DNA of 13,880 bases, taken from NCBI GenBank assembly GCA_016936785.1, contig JAFGXE010000068.1, forward strand, positions 1 to 13,880, given 5' to 3'. This DNA comes from Alphaproteobacteria bacterium (GTDB lineage Bacteria > Pseudomonadota > Alphaproteobacteria > Rs-D84 > NBLK01). This document shows positions 1 through 6,910 of this stretch, in pieces. Within the stretch, counting starts at the first letter, position 1; the number at the start of each line of letters is the position of its first letter. Below the pieces are notes generated by a model that saw only the letters and a list, made by a program, of their open reading frames with translations, had not been told where the DNA came from and made no database searches. The position numbers and the translations under genes are program-made.

Positions 1-786
1 AACAACTTCTCCTTCACCAATGCGTTGGAATTTATGTCCAAGATCAGAAGCAATTAACTCTGCGGTATCTGCATCAATCACTTGGTTAATTGTGGCCATG
101 ATTCCCATTTCCATCAATTTTTTCACAACCGTTGCAGACTTTTCAGACATACGTGTGGCAAAATCTTTTACAGAGATTGTTTCAGGAATAAGAACAGTTC
201 TCACAAACTTTTTGTCTTCTTGATCTGAGAACCCATCGCCACCTTTTCGTTTCTGTTTTTCAAGACGACGTCGAATAGATGCAACACTCCGACGACGCGT
301 ATCATTCACTTCGCCATTATTTTGCAAAATATCTTTAACGGTTAAACGCCGACGAGAATCATCTGAAACAACACGACGACCTTCTTTTTTATCGTCAGAC
401 TCTTTCACAAAAGAAGTTTCTTTTAAAGGCTTTTTATCCAAAAACTTTTTAGCAGAAATCTCTTTTTGTGTTTCTTGAACAACCTCAGAAAGTTTTTCAC
501 GAATTTCTTCTTTTTTCTGAGTTTCTTCCTGAAACATTGAACGCCGTTTTGCATCAAGTGCTTGCGCTTCCTCTTTTTTCTTTTGATCTTCAGCCTTGTT
601 CTTGTTTGCCTGAGAAAGAATAGATTTCAAATGCTCTGCACGTCCAGAAGCACTTTGAGAAGATGACATAGAAGAGTCAGGTCGAAAAATGCGACGCCGT
701 CTTTCAACTTTTACACCCGTCGTCGATTTCTTCGTCCCCACAAGGGAACTCGGATTAATCGTCAATGTTTTTCTTATCTCTGTCAT
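1..786 (-). CDS. infB: Translation initiation factor IF-2, N-terminal part (runs off the left edge)
   Basis: IF-2 is the GTPase that places initiator fMet-tRNA on the 30S subunit and promotes subunit joining. Only the first 262 codons are here; they stay open to base 1, so the GTPase and C-terminal domains lie outside. The protein opens MTEIRKTLTINPSSLVG, the usual IF2-associated start. A long charged, Lys/Glu/Arg-rich linker follows (about residues 25-195) with several runs of arginines. An IF2_N domain comes at about residues 200-255, including SVKDFATRMSEKSATVVKKL and the 'MGIMATINQVID' segment. The ATG at 786 has an AAGGA ribosome binding site seven bases upstream. The nusA stop codon lies 20 bases upstream, so the two are cotranscribed. 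No ylxR gene lies between nusA and infB, where many alphaproteobacteria have one. Identification is firm from the N-terminal domain and the operon. Confidence 0.95.
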   Translation of the reverse strand, partial: MTEIRKTLTINPSSLVGTKKSTTGVKVERRRRIFRPDSSMSSSQSASGRAEHLKSILSQANKNKAEDQKKKEEAQALDAKRRSMFQEETQKKEEIREKLSEVVQETQKEISAKKFLDKKPLKETSFVKESDDKKEGRRVVSDDSRRRLTVKDILQNNGEVNDTRRRSVASIRRRLEKQKRKGGDGFSDQEDKKFVRTVLIPETISVKDFATRMSEKSATVVKKLMEMGIMATINQVIDADTAELIASDLGHKFQRIGEGEVV

Positions 787-806
787 ACTTTTCCTTTTTC
801 ACCTAT

Positions 807-2399
807 TTATTCAGCAGTAGCATCTTTATCTTTTTCTTGAGTCTCTTCAGATTTTTCTGAATCTTCAGATTCAGCTTTTTCTTCATCAAACCATTTTTGA
901 CGCAAGCTCATAATAATGCGCTCCGCTTTCTTTTCAGGCATGCCTTCAAAGATTTCCATCAACTCATCTGATGAGAGATCCCCAACATCATCCGCTGTTT
1001 TAATTCCAGACTCAGCCAATTTAAGCTTTTGATCAATTGAAAATTCTTCAAGATCCATCAAAGATTGATCCAAACCGAGTTCTTCTTGTTTATCTGAAAG
1101 CTCTTTTGATTTCTTATCGAGGTATTGTTTCGCACGTGTTTGAAGCTCAGAAACAAGATCTTCTTCAAATCCTTCAATTTCAAGCAATTCTTCGGCAGGA
1201 ACATAAGCCACTTCTTCAAGTGTCCGGAATCCTTCAACGAGAAGCAAACGCGCAATCACTTCATCAATATCAAGTGCTTTTGTAAAGAGACCAAGACGTT
1301 CCGCAACTTCAATTTTGCGTTTATCGGCTTCTTCATCTTCGCTCATAATATCCAAACGCCAGCCAACAAGTCTCGAAGCTAAACGAATATTTTGTCCTTT
1401 ACGTCCAATGGCAATCGCGAGTTGATCTTGAGCAACAGCAACTTCAATTGTGTGTTCTTTTTCGTCTACAACAACTTTTGCAACTTCTGCTGGTTTCAAA
1501 GCACGCACAGCAAATTCAGCTGGATCTTCTGACCAAATAACAACGTCAATCTTTTCACCTTTAAGCTCGTTAATAACAGGCTGAATACGTGATCCACGCA
1601 TTCCGACACATGTCCCAACAGGATCAATAGTTGGATTTTCAGACCATACTGCAATCTTTGCATGAGATCCGACATCCCGCGCAACAGCTTTAATTTCGAT
1701 TTCACCTTCATAAACTTCTGGCACTTCTTGTGCAAAAAGTTTTGCAAGGAATTGTGGGTGTGATCGAGAAAGGAAAATCTGAGGACCTGTTTGAGTTCGT
1801 TCAATCTTAAGCACGTATGCACGAATACGATCTCCAGTATGGAGCATCTCTCGTGTGATGAGTTCGTTACGGCGTAAGAAACCTTCACCTTTACCATTAA
1901 TATCAACATAAACATTGCCGTATTCATTGCGCGTGACAACACAGCTCACAATCTCACCGACTTTGTTTTCAAATTCATTAAATTGACGTTCGCGATCTGC
2001 TTGACGAATAGACTGAAGTACATACTGACGAACAGACTGGAAAGATTGACGACCAAAATAAAGCGGTGGTAAGAAATCTTCAATCACATCGCCAACTTTC
2101 AGGTCTTTATCTTTGTGTTTTGCTTTAGATAAAATAAGTTCTTGATGTTCATTAAAATCTTCTTCATCCATGCGTGAATCTTCAACAACAGTAATCACTC
2201 GCTTAACAAGAATCCCTCCTGTTTGATGATCAATTTTAATTTTCAAATCATGTTCGAATCCATATTGATGACGAGCAACTTTTGTAATTGCTTCTTCAAG
2301 AATATCAAATACGAGATCACGTTCGAGACCTCTTTCATCTGCTAACAACGAGACCATTGCAACCAATTCTGGACGCGGCAATGCTTTTGAAAAATCCAT
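807..2399 (-). CDS. nusA: Transcription termination/antitermination factor NusA
   Basis: NusA binds RNA polymerase and nascent RNA to control pausing, termination and rRNA antitermination. The 530-residue product has the full proteobacterial layout. An N-terminal RNAP-binding domain spans about 1-130 and an S1 domain about 145-215. KH1 carries GMRGSRI at 266-272 and KH2 carries IGRKGQNI at 331-338. Two helix-hairpin-helix acidic repeats follow (about 375-430 and 450-505), then a Lys/Glu/Ser tail to 530. I chose the ATG at 2399 (MDFSKALPRPEL) because an AAAGGAAAG ribosome binding site sits just upstream and homologues begin this way. An in-frame ATG at 2435 would add 12 residues but has no ribosome binding site. 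The gene lies between rimP and infB. Confidence 0.97.
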   Translation of the reverse strand: MDFSKALPRPELVAMVSLLADERGLERDLVFDILEEAITKVARHQYGFEHDLKIKIDHQTGGILVKRVITVVEDSRMDEEDFNEHQELILSKAKHKDKDLKVGDVIEDFLPPLYFGRQSFQSVRQYVLQSIRQADRERQFNEFENKVGEIVSCVVTRNEYGNVYVDINGKGEGFLRRNELITREMLHTGDRIRAYVLKIERTQTGPQIFLSRSHPQFLAKLFAQEVPEVYEGEIEIKAVARDVGSHAKIAVWSENPTIDPVGTCVGMRGSRIQPVINELKGEKIDVVIWSEDPAEFAVRALKPAEVAKVVVDEKEHTIEVAVAQDQLAIAIGRKGQNIRLASRLVGWRLDIMSEDEEADKRKIEVAERLGLFTKALDIDEVIARLLLVEGFRTLEEVAYVPAEELLEIEGFEEDLVSELQTRAKQYLDKKSKELSDKQEELGLDQSLMDLEEFSIDQKLKLAESGIKTADDVGDLSSDELMEIFEGMPEKKAERIIMSLRQKWFDEEKAESEDSEKSEETQEKDKDATAE

Positions 2400-2419
2400 C
2401 TTCTTTCCTTTCTTAATAG

Positions 2420-2434
2420 TGGGAACAACTCCCA
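2420..2434 (-). other. Short hairpin just upstream of the nusA ribosome binding site
   Basis: A 5-bp stem (TGGGA/TCCCA) with a 5-base loop lies in the 95-bp rimP-nusA spacer, about 10 bases upstream of the nusA Shine-Dalgarno sequence. No U-tract follows on the transcribed strand, so it is not a terminator. It could be a small processing or translational element, or chance. The rest of the spacer is AT-rich with nothing else I can name. Confidence 0.3.
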
Positions 2435-2494
2435 TGTGTATCTACTTTTTAATTCGTAATAAATAAAAACTATCTTGTATATAAATCTCTGTTT

Positions 2495-2950
2495 TCATAT
2501 GACAAGTCTCGCTTTTTCAATACTTGCAAACGGGATCAAATAAGTTTTTTCTTCCATCTTAATTTCAACTAGATTCTCTTGAACCTGTCCTAAAACACCT
2601 TTAAAACGTTTACGCTCTTCAACCAAAACATCGGTTTCAATCTTTGCATTTCTCCCAGAGAACCGTTTAAAATCTTCTAATGTTTTCAAAGGACGATCCA
2701 ATCCAGCAGATCCGACTTCAAGCAAAAACGCTTCCGGAACAATGTCTTCTACATCAAGCAAAGCGGAAATCGTTCGAGACGCTTTTCCACAGGATTCAAT
2801 TGTAATATTTGTTTCATCAAGATTTTCAAGACGAATATCAAGAACATTCGTGTTTCCACGTGAATAAAAACGCACATCAACAACGGTAATTCCTTCTTCT
2901 CGGAGCGTTGGCGTAATTAAATCTTCGATTTGTTCAATTTTTGTTTTCAT
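2495..2950 (-). CDS. rimP: Ribosome maturation factor RimP
   Basis: RimP helps assemble the 30S subunit in the cytoplasm. The 151-residue length fits the family. The N-terminal half has the alpha/beta fold sequence ending in the conserved SRTISALLDVEDIV segment (about 58-71). It is followed by the family signature LEVGSAGLDRPL at about 77-88; most homologues read LEVSSPGLDRPL, so 'GSAG' is a mild variant. The C-terminal SH3-like domain (about 90-151) ends IPFASIEKARLVI. The ATG at 2950 is preceded by a weak GAAAG-type ribosome binding site. It is the first gene of the rimP-nusA-infB operon, with a promoter about 150 bases upstream. Confidence 0.95.
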   Translation of the reverse strand: MKTKIEQIEDLITPTLREEGITVVDVRFYSRGNTNVLDIRLENLDETNITIESCGKASRTISALLDVEDIVPEAFLLEVGSAGLDRPLKTLEDFKRFSGRNAKIETDVLVEERKRFKGVLGQVQENLVEIKMEEKTYLIPFASIEKARLVI

Positions 2951-2963
2951 ATTTTCTTTCTAG

Positions 2964-3027
2964 TGTCATGCTGAATTCATTTCAGCATCTAATTCCATAC
3001 GAGATTCCGACCTACGCCGGAATGACA
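2964..3027. repeat. REP/MITE-like palindromic element in the rimP leader
   Basis: A 64-bp element is bounded by the inverted ends TGTCAT and ATGACA. It contains two hairpins: TGCTGAA/TTCAGCA with a 5-base loop at 2969-2987, and ATTCCG/CGGAAT with an 8-base loop at 3004-3023. The 'GAGATTCCG...CGGAATGACA' arm resembles intergenic palindromic repeats that are scattered in many proteobacterial genomes (from memory, not searched). No second copy is visible in this window. It lies inside the predicted 5' untranslated leader of the rimP-nusA-infB transcript. Confidence 0.6.
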
Positions 3028-3043
3028 ACGGTAAAAAGTTTAT

Positions 3044-3062
3044 AAAAAAAAGAGACCTCTTT
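3044..3062 (-). terminator. Weak hairpin with U8 tract between the phosphodiesterase gene and rimP
   Basis: On the minus strand a 5- to 6-bp AT-rich stem (AAAGAG/CTCTTT) runs straight into eight Ts. It lies downstream of the predicted rimP promoter and of the phosphodiesterase gene. It could end the ctpA-yfcE transcript partially, or attenuate the nusA operon. The stem is short, so efficiency is doubtful. Confidence 0.35.
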
Positions 3063-3098
3063 CGCGCCCCTTTCTAATTCCTTACCATCAATGCAAGC

Positions 3099-3127
3099 AT
3101 TATAAAACAAAAATATTTAGAAATCAA
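3099..3127 (-). promoter_or_regulatory. Sigma-70-type promoter of the rimP-nusA-infB operon
   Basis: The minus strand reads TTGATT (3127-3122), a 17-base spacer, then a perfect TATAAT (3104-3099). The predicted start of transcription is near 3092, giving a leader of about 140 nt before the rimP ATG. The -35 box begins three bases after the stop codon of the upstream phosphodiesterase gene. The extended -35, TCTTGATT, is identical at the rnhA and rpsU promoters. Confidence 0.75.
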
Positions 3128-3129
3128 GA

Positions 3130-3618
3130 CTAAACTTGAATGAATTTAACTTCACGTGTCTCAAGGTCGACAAGAGCATAATGTGGATTTTCCTTAAATC
3201 CCATTAAATCTCCAGGATTAACCCAAATTGTTTTTCCCATTTCTTGAAGACTATGCTTATGTGTATGCCCCGAAAAAACAAAATCAAATGCACCAGATTT
3301 TGCAAGCGCTTCTGCTTGATCTGGATAATGAACAACGGCAATCTTTTTGCCCTCTAGATCAAATTTTGCAATATCCCCGTAATGATGGAAATTAGGGAAG
3401 TTTTCTGAAAGCGTTGGTGTTGTGTTTCGATCTTCAGAATTTCCAAATACAGCATGAATTTCCCCTTCAAATTCTGAGGCAAGAAATTTTGCTGGGATTG
3501 GAGAACAAAAATCCCCACAAAAAACAATGTGAGGAATTTTCATGATATTTGCATCGGAAACGACTTGCTTCAAGTTTACCATTGAGTCATGAATGTCAGA
3601 AAGAACAATAATTTGCAT
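3130..3618 (-). CDS. YfcE/MJ0936-family metallophosphodiesterase
   Basis: This is a calcineurin-like two-metal phosphoesterase of the small YfcE type. Such enzymes hydrolyse phosphodiester test substrates and their physiological substrate is usually unknown. The 162 residues hold the metal-binding motifs in order: DIH (Asp8, His10), GD (Asp36), GN (Asn60, in GNSED), VH (His97), and GHTH (His118, His120), followed by WVNPGD. There is no signal peptide, so it is cytoplasmic. Its ATG overlaps the ctpA stop codon by one base (TAATG), which implies translational coupling with the protease gene. The rimP promoter starts immediately after its stop. The family call is firm and the substrate is unknown. 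Confidence 0.9.
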   Translation of the reverse strand: MQIIVLSDIHDSMVNLKQVVSDANIMKIPHIVFCGDFCSPIPAKFLASEFEGEIHAVFGNSEDRNTTPTLSENFPNFHHYGDIAKFDLEGKKIAVVHYPDQAEALAKSGAFDFVFSGHTHKHSLQEMGKTIWVNPGDLMGFKENPHYALVDLETREVKFIQV

Positions 3619-5018
3619 TACTTCTTTTCTTCTTTATCTTCTGATTCTGATGTCGTTTCATTTATTTTTTCGACAGTTTTCGGCTGCGAATCGTGATAAA
3701 CAGCCATCCCTCGGAGAAGATCCATTGCACGTTCGAGTTGATAATCATCTTTCTTATCTTTATCTTCTTTCTCACTCTTTTTCTGAGTTTTTTTAGCATC
3801 AAGTGCGTTTGCACGATTTGCCTCAGAGAAAAGGTCTGAATCCTCATTTTCAATTTCTTCAACTTTCGCGAATTTTATTTCAACATCCGGCGTAATTCCC
3901 TTTGCCTGAATTGTTCGTCCAGACGGTAAATAGTAACGTGATGTCGTCAACTTAATTGCGGTATCTTCTGTCACAGGCATCAACGTTTGCACGGATCCTT
4001 TTCCATAAGATTTCACACCGGCAATCACAGCACGCTTGTGATCCTGCAAGGCACCAGCCACAATTTCAGATGCGGATGCAGATCCTTGATTAATCAAGAC
4101 AACGAGAGGCAATCCATTAGTCAAATCTCCTTTAACCGCGTAAGGACCATGTTCTGCAAAATAACTTTTTCCTTGCTCTTTGTCGCGTGGGCGTGTTGAA
4201 ACAACTTCACCCCCCTCAATAAAGGTATCGACAACAGCAATCGCTTGAGGCAACAATCCGCCACCATTGGCACGCACATCAAGAATATATCCTTCAATCT
4301 GCTTAGAATCCTTCTGAAGTTTTGCAATTCCCTTTTTCAAAAGAGTATCTGTGTTCGTGTCAAAAACACTGATTCGAATATAGCCGATTTTACCATCGCG
4401 CTTGAGTTCTGTCTTGACGGATTGCACATGAATCATTTCACGCTTAAGTGTCATCTTCAGAGGCTTATTCTCCCCTTCTCTAAAAATCGTTAATTTAACC
4501 TTAGACCCTGGTTTTCCTTTTAATTTCTTAACAGAATCACTCAAAGAAAGCTCACTTACAATCACGTCATCAACATGTGTAATAATATCTCCAGATTGAA
4601 CACCTGCACGGAATGCTGGTGTATCGTCCATAGGCGCAATCACAAGAATCCCCATTTTGCCTTTTGACACAGTCATTCCAAGACCGCCGAACTCACCCCG
4701 TGTGTCTTCGTTCATCTCTTTAAATTCTTCTGCATTAAGGAATTGAGAATGTGGATCTAAGGATGAAAGCATGCCATTCATGGCCGCTTCGAGCAATTCT
4801 TTTTCGCCAACTTCTTCCACGTAATCAGATTTTATGACTTCATAAACTTTACTAAAAAGCAATAACATATCTTCTTCTTCAGATTGAGAAAGCTTTGTGA
4901 CTTTTCGTCCTTCTTCAATTTCCTCTGCAGGCGCGTTGCCCCCAACAAGAGAACATCCCATCAACACACCGATAAATAAAATAAATAATGACTGAATAAT
5001 TGATTGCTTTTTTAACAT
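3618..5018 (-). CDS. ctpA: S41 C-terminal processing protease, lipoprotein type
   Basis: CtpA-type proteases cut periplasmic proteins near their C-termini, often cell-wall hydrolases. The 466-residue protein starts with a lipoprotein signal (hydrophobic 7-21, lipobox LMGC, Cys22), so it is probably membrane-anchored facing the periplasm. A PDZ domain spans about 110-195. The S41 catalytic domain (about 205-385) contains GYILDVRANGGGLL and the nucleophile in SASE (Ser315). Lys340 lies in YGKGSVQ and Gln344 follows; the 25- and 4-residue spacings match the Ser-Lys-Gln triad of this family. A Lys/Glu-rich, probably disordered or coiled C-terminal tail (about 385-466) is unusually charged. The ribosome binding site GAGAGG lies in the descending arm of a terminator-like hairpin. 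The downstream phosphodiesterase start overlaps the stop codon. Confidence 0.95.
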   Translation of the reverse strand: MLKKQSIIQSLFILFIGVLMGCSLVGGNAPAEEIEEGRKVTKLSQSEEEDMLLLFSKVYEVIKSDYVEEVGEKELLEAAMNGMLSSLDPHSQFLNAEEFKEMNEDTRGEFGGLGMTVSKGKMGILVIAPMDDTPAFRAGVQSGDIITHVDDVIVSELSLSDSVKKLKGKPGSKVKLTIFREGENKPLKMTLKREMIHVQSVKTELKRDGKIGYIRISVFDTNTDTLLKKGIAKLQKDSKQIEGYILDVRANGGGLLPQAIAVVDTFIEGGEVVSTRPRDKEQGKSYFAEHGPYAVKGDLTNGLPLVVLINQGSASASEIVAGALQDHKRAVIAGVKSYGKGSVQTLMPVTEDTAIKLTTSRYYLPSGRTIQAKGITPDVEIKFAKVEEIENEDSDLFSEANRANALDAKKTQKKSEKEDKDKKDDYQLERAMDLLRGMAVYHDSQPKTVEKINETTSESEDKEEKK

Positions 5019-5054
5019 AAAAAAATCCTCTCTACTGAATACAGAAAGGATTTT
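5019..5054 (-). terminator. Intrinsic terminator whose 3' arm carries the ctpA ribosome binding site
   Basis: On the minus strand a 12-bp stem (11 Watson-Crick pairs and one G-U) with a 9-base loop is followed by seven Ts that abut the ctpA ATG. It fits a terminator for the small secreted-protein gene 29 bases upstream. The descending arm, AGAGAGGATTTT, also holds the only plausible Shine-Dalgarno sequence of ctpA. The same hairpin could therefore both stop transcription and block ribosome access. Confidence 0.75.
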
Positions 5055-5082
5055 AGAAGATTACGAACTGAAAAGCAAGTGC

Positions 5083-5358
5083 TTAACGTTTCATTAATGT
5101 ATTATAGCACTTCCACCAAAAGTCTTTAAGTGCATTCGCTTGTTGTGCTGTCACATTTCCACCATTATTCATCATCATCGCACGACGCATTCCATTAGAA
5201 CAAGTTGCATCACAAGCTGGGTTTGTCTGAGGACATGAATTCTTAAGTGATTTTAATGACTCTAAAACATTTGACAAGTCATAATAGTTCGGTTCGGTTT
5301 GCGCAAAAGCACCTGAACTTAAAAACAAACTAAAAAGAACAACTGAAAATAAACGCAT
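5083..5358 (-). CDS. Small secreted four-cysteine protein, function unknown
   Basis: I do not recognise this 91-residue protein. It opens with a classical Sec signal peptide: MRLF, a hydrophobic core, then SSGAFAQ with probable cleavage after Ala19. The mature 72 residues contain four cysteines (42, 49, 53, 84), enough for two disulfides, and a Met-rich patch (MMMNNGG, about 61-67). It ends with an aromatic Cys motif, FWWKCYN. Periplasmic or extracellular location is likely. The ATG at 5358 is chosen because AAGGAG lies seven bases upstream and the signal peptide begins there. A longer frame back to 5511 would overlap the divergent pilin gene and lacks such support. It has its own candidate promoter and terminator. 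It sits divergently from three prepilin genes, and a link to them is speculation. Confidence 0.75.
   Translation of the reverse strand: MRLFSVVLFSLFLSSGAFAQTEPNYYDLSNVLESLKSLKNSCPQTNPACDATCSNGMRRAMMMNNGGNVTAQQANALKDFWWKCYNTLMKR
5101..5129 (-). promoter_or_regulatory. Candidate ctpA promoter inside the end of the small secreted-protein gene
   Basis: A perfect minus-strand TATAAT (5106-5101) lies 17 bases from a poor -35 (TTAAAG, 5129-5124). The predicted start is near 5094, so the ctpA leader would be about 76 nt and would still contain the terminator-like hairpin. The poor -35 box keeps confidence low. Confidence 0.4.
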
Positions 5359-5390
5359 TATTTTTCTCCTTACATTTAGAATATGAAGAA

Positions 5391-5419
5391 AGAATATCAT
5401 ATTTTTAGTTTGATTTAAA
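5391..5419 (-). promoter_or_regulatory. Candidate promoter of the small secreted-protein gene
   Basis: The minus strand shows TTTAAA (5419-5414), a 17-base spacer and TATTCT (5396-5391), with an extended -10 TG immediately upstream. Each hexamer matches consensus at four of six positions. The predicted start is near 5384, about 26 bases before the ATG, which leaves room for the AAGGAG ribosome binding site. Confidence 0.45.
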
Positions 5420-5438
5420 GCGAAAAAGATTTTAAGCT
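5410..5438 (+). promoter_or_regulatory. Possible promoter of the prepilin gene cluster
   Basis: The plus strand has TTGATT (5410-5415), the -35 hexamer seen at three other promoters here. After 17 bases comes a weak TAAGCT (5433-5438). The start would fall about two bases before the ATG at 5447. Its -35 overlaps that of the divergent candidate promoter. The weak -10 makes this tentative; the rest of the 88-bp divergent spacer shows no better plus-strand promoter. Confidence 0.25.
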
Positions 5439-5446
5439 CGAAAGAG

Positions 5447-6910
5447 ATGAGAAGTCGGGGAAATCTTTTATTTGAAATCTTGCTTGTGTTGGCAATTATG
5501 GTTATTGCCATTCCATTTGTTATGGAGAAGCAATTTGCACGCCGAGAAACCTCTCAAGAACAAGCGATCGCGCATCGCATCAGACAACTTGGCGCTGTTG
5601 CACTCAGCTATATCCGTTCAGATCCTGAGATTCAAGAAGGCCTCACTGTTCTCTCCGGACAAAGCATGATATCTCTTTTATCAAAATATGGACTCGCGAA
5701 TTCTTTCGACCTCACCGATCGTTTTTCACAAAACTACGAAATCCATATCAAACGCACATATAAAAATAACAATGCACTGACATCAGGTTTTGTTGTTGTC
5801 TATCCGCCTATAGAGATGGAAGAAAAACCGCTTTCTTACCTTAAAAGTCGCCATATTGCGGATTCAATTGGCGCACTCGGAGCCATTGTTGATGAAGATG
5901 GTGAAATCATAAATGTGTCCGGAATATGGAGTCTCTCAAAAGAGGAATGGGGATATTCCCTCCCTACGCAAGCAATTCTCATGGCCATTCAGCCTGTCGA
6001 TGTAAGCTATAACTTTCTTGCACGTTATAAAATAGATGAAATTAACCAAGGAAATACATTTTTGACTGATCTAAGTATGGGAGGAAATAATAACATCGAA
6101 AATGTTGTGGGTGTTTTTGCAAAAAATTTCTATACAGAACAAATGAGCATCTACAATCTTCAAGTAATAGAAAATATTCATCTCCCAAAAGCACAATTTG
6201 ATCAAGTCACAATCTACTCTGTTTTAGGACAAACAGCAGGACGTCAGAACACAACTACTCTTAGAGTTGAAAACAACCTCAATATTTCAGAAGGTGGACT
6301 GGTCCGAGAACTTCATCTCTTTGGGATGGAAAACGTTGTACAAAAAGAAACCATTCTCACGGAAGTTAAACTTTCTAAACTCTGTTTAAATAATATAGAT
6401 GGTTCCGAAGCAAATAATCGCTTAGTCACAGTCACCTATGAACTCTCTTTGAAAAATGATACAGGGGAGCCTTTTGTGATTGAGGAAGGTGATTTGTATG
6501 AGAATAGTTTTGAAGTTAGATATGCAATCAAATCAAAACCAACACGGATACAAGAGAAAGCAGACGAACCTGGCATCTACGAAGAAGTTTCACCGGGCTA
6601 TCTAAATCTCACACTTAATAATGATTCAATTCTTTATACCCCTAAAATTCTTTTTTCTCCTTATCAACAAGGAGAAGAGACTTACTCCGACCTTTACACA
6701 TACATGTTTGACTTTGATGGCACAAACACACTTCTTCCAAGCCTTGATGTTGAAAACTTGGAAGGAAGCGAGTTGCTCATTATTTTAACAGAAGGATCGC
6801 CTTCTGTTAAAACAGCCATCGAAAAAATTTATGACAAACTCTACCGAGATCTATGCACCACAATTGAACGCGTAGATAGCGTTGAGAATTGCACCGAGGT
6901 ATTCAAATGA
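5447..6910 (+). CDS. Large prepilin-like protein 1, PilV-type tip adhesin candidate
   Basis: This is a 487-residue protein with a type IV prepilin N-terminus. The leader is MRSRG, the cleavage is at Gly5, and Asn is +1. Glu10 is at +5 (NLLFE), followed by a hydrophobic helix with Pro23 at +18 (IAIPFVMEKQ). A module 'SIGALGAIVDEDG' (140-152) is followed by Trp161 and Trp168. Next comes DLSMGGNNNIENV (208-220), the kind of motif I associate with the N-terminal region of PilV (Bac_shufflon family). The C-terminal part (about 225-487) has no recognisable domain. It is Asn/Thr/Glu-rich with cysteines at 313, 470 and 482, the last two able to form a terminal disulfide as in type IVb pilins. The start lacks a good ribosome binding site. 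Its stop overlaps the next start (ATGA). It is much longer than ordinary pilins. The prepilin call is firm and the adhesin role is inference. Confidence 0.75.
   Translation: MRSRGNLLFEILLVLAIMVIAIPFVMEKQFARRETSQEQAIAHRIRQLGAVALSYIRSDPEIQEGLTVLSGQSMISLLSKYGLANSFDLTDRFSQNYEIHIKRTYKNNNALTSGFVVVYPPIEMEEKPLSYLKSRHIADSIGALGAIVDEDGEIINVSGIWSLSKEEWGYSLPTQAILMAIQPVDVSYNFLARYKIDEINQGNTFLTDLSMGGNNNIENVVGVFAKNFYTEQMSIYNLQVIENIHLPKAQFDQVTIYSVLGQTAGRQNTTTLRVENNLNISEGGLVRELHLFGMENVVQKETILTEVKLSKLCLNNIDGSEANNRLVTVTYELSLKNDTGEPFVIEEGDLYENSFEVRYAIKSKPTRIQEKADEPGIYEEVSPGYLNLTLNNDSILYTPKILFSPYQQGEETYSDLYTYMFDFDGTNTLLPSLDVENLEGSELLIILTEGSPSVKTAIEKIYDKLYRDLCTTIERVDSVENCTEVFK

Noticed and set aside
20..223. 67-codon plus-strand frame at the left end
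   Set aside because: It is the antisense of the IF2_N-domain coding region of infB, whose minus-strand frame is open across the whole stretch.
1496..1942. 148-codon alternative minus-strand frame inside nusA
   Set aside because: It is out-of-frame reading of the S1/KH coding region; composition is unlike a folded protein and nusA is unambiguous.
5359..5511. N-terminal extension of the small secreted protein back to 5511
   Set aside because: It would overlap the start of the divergent prepilin gene, destroy the obvious signal peptide, and ignores the AAGGAG ribosome binding site before the ATG at 5358.
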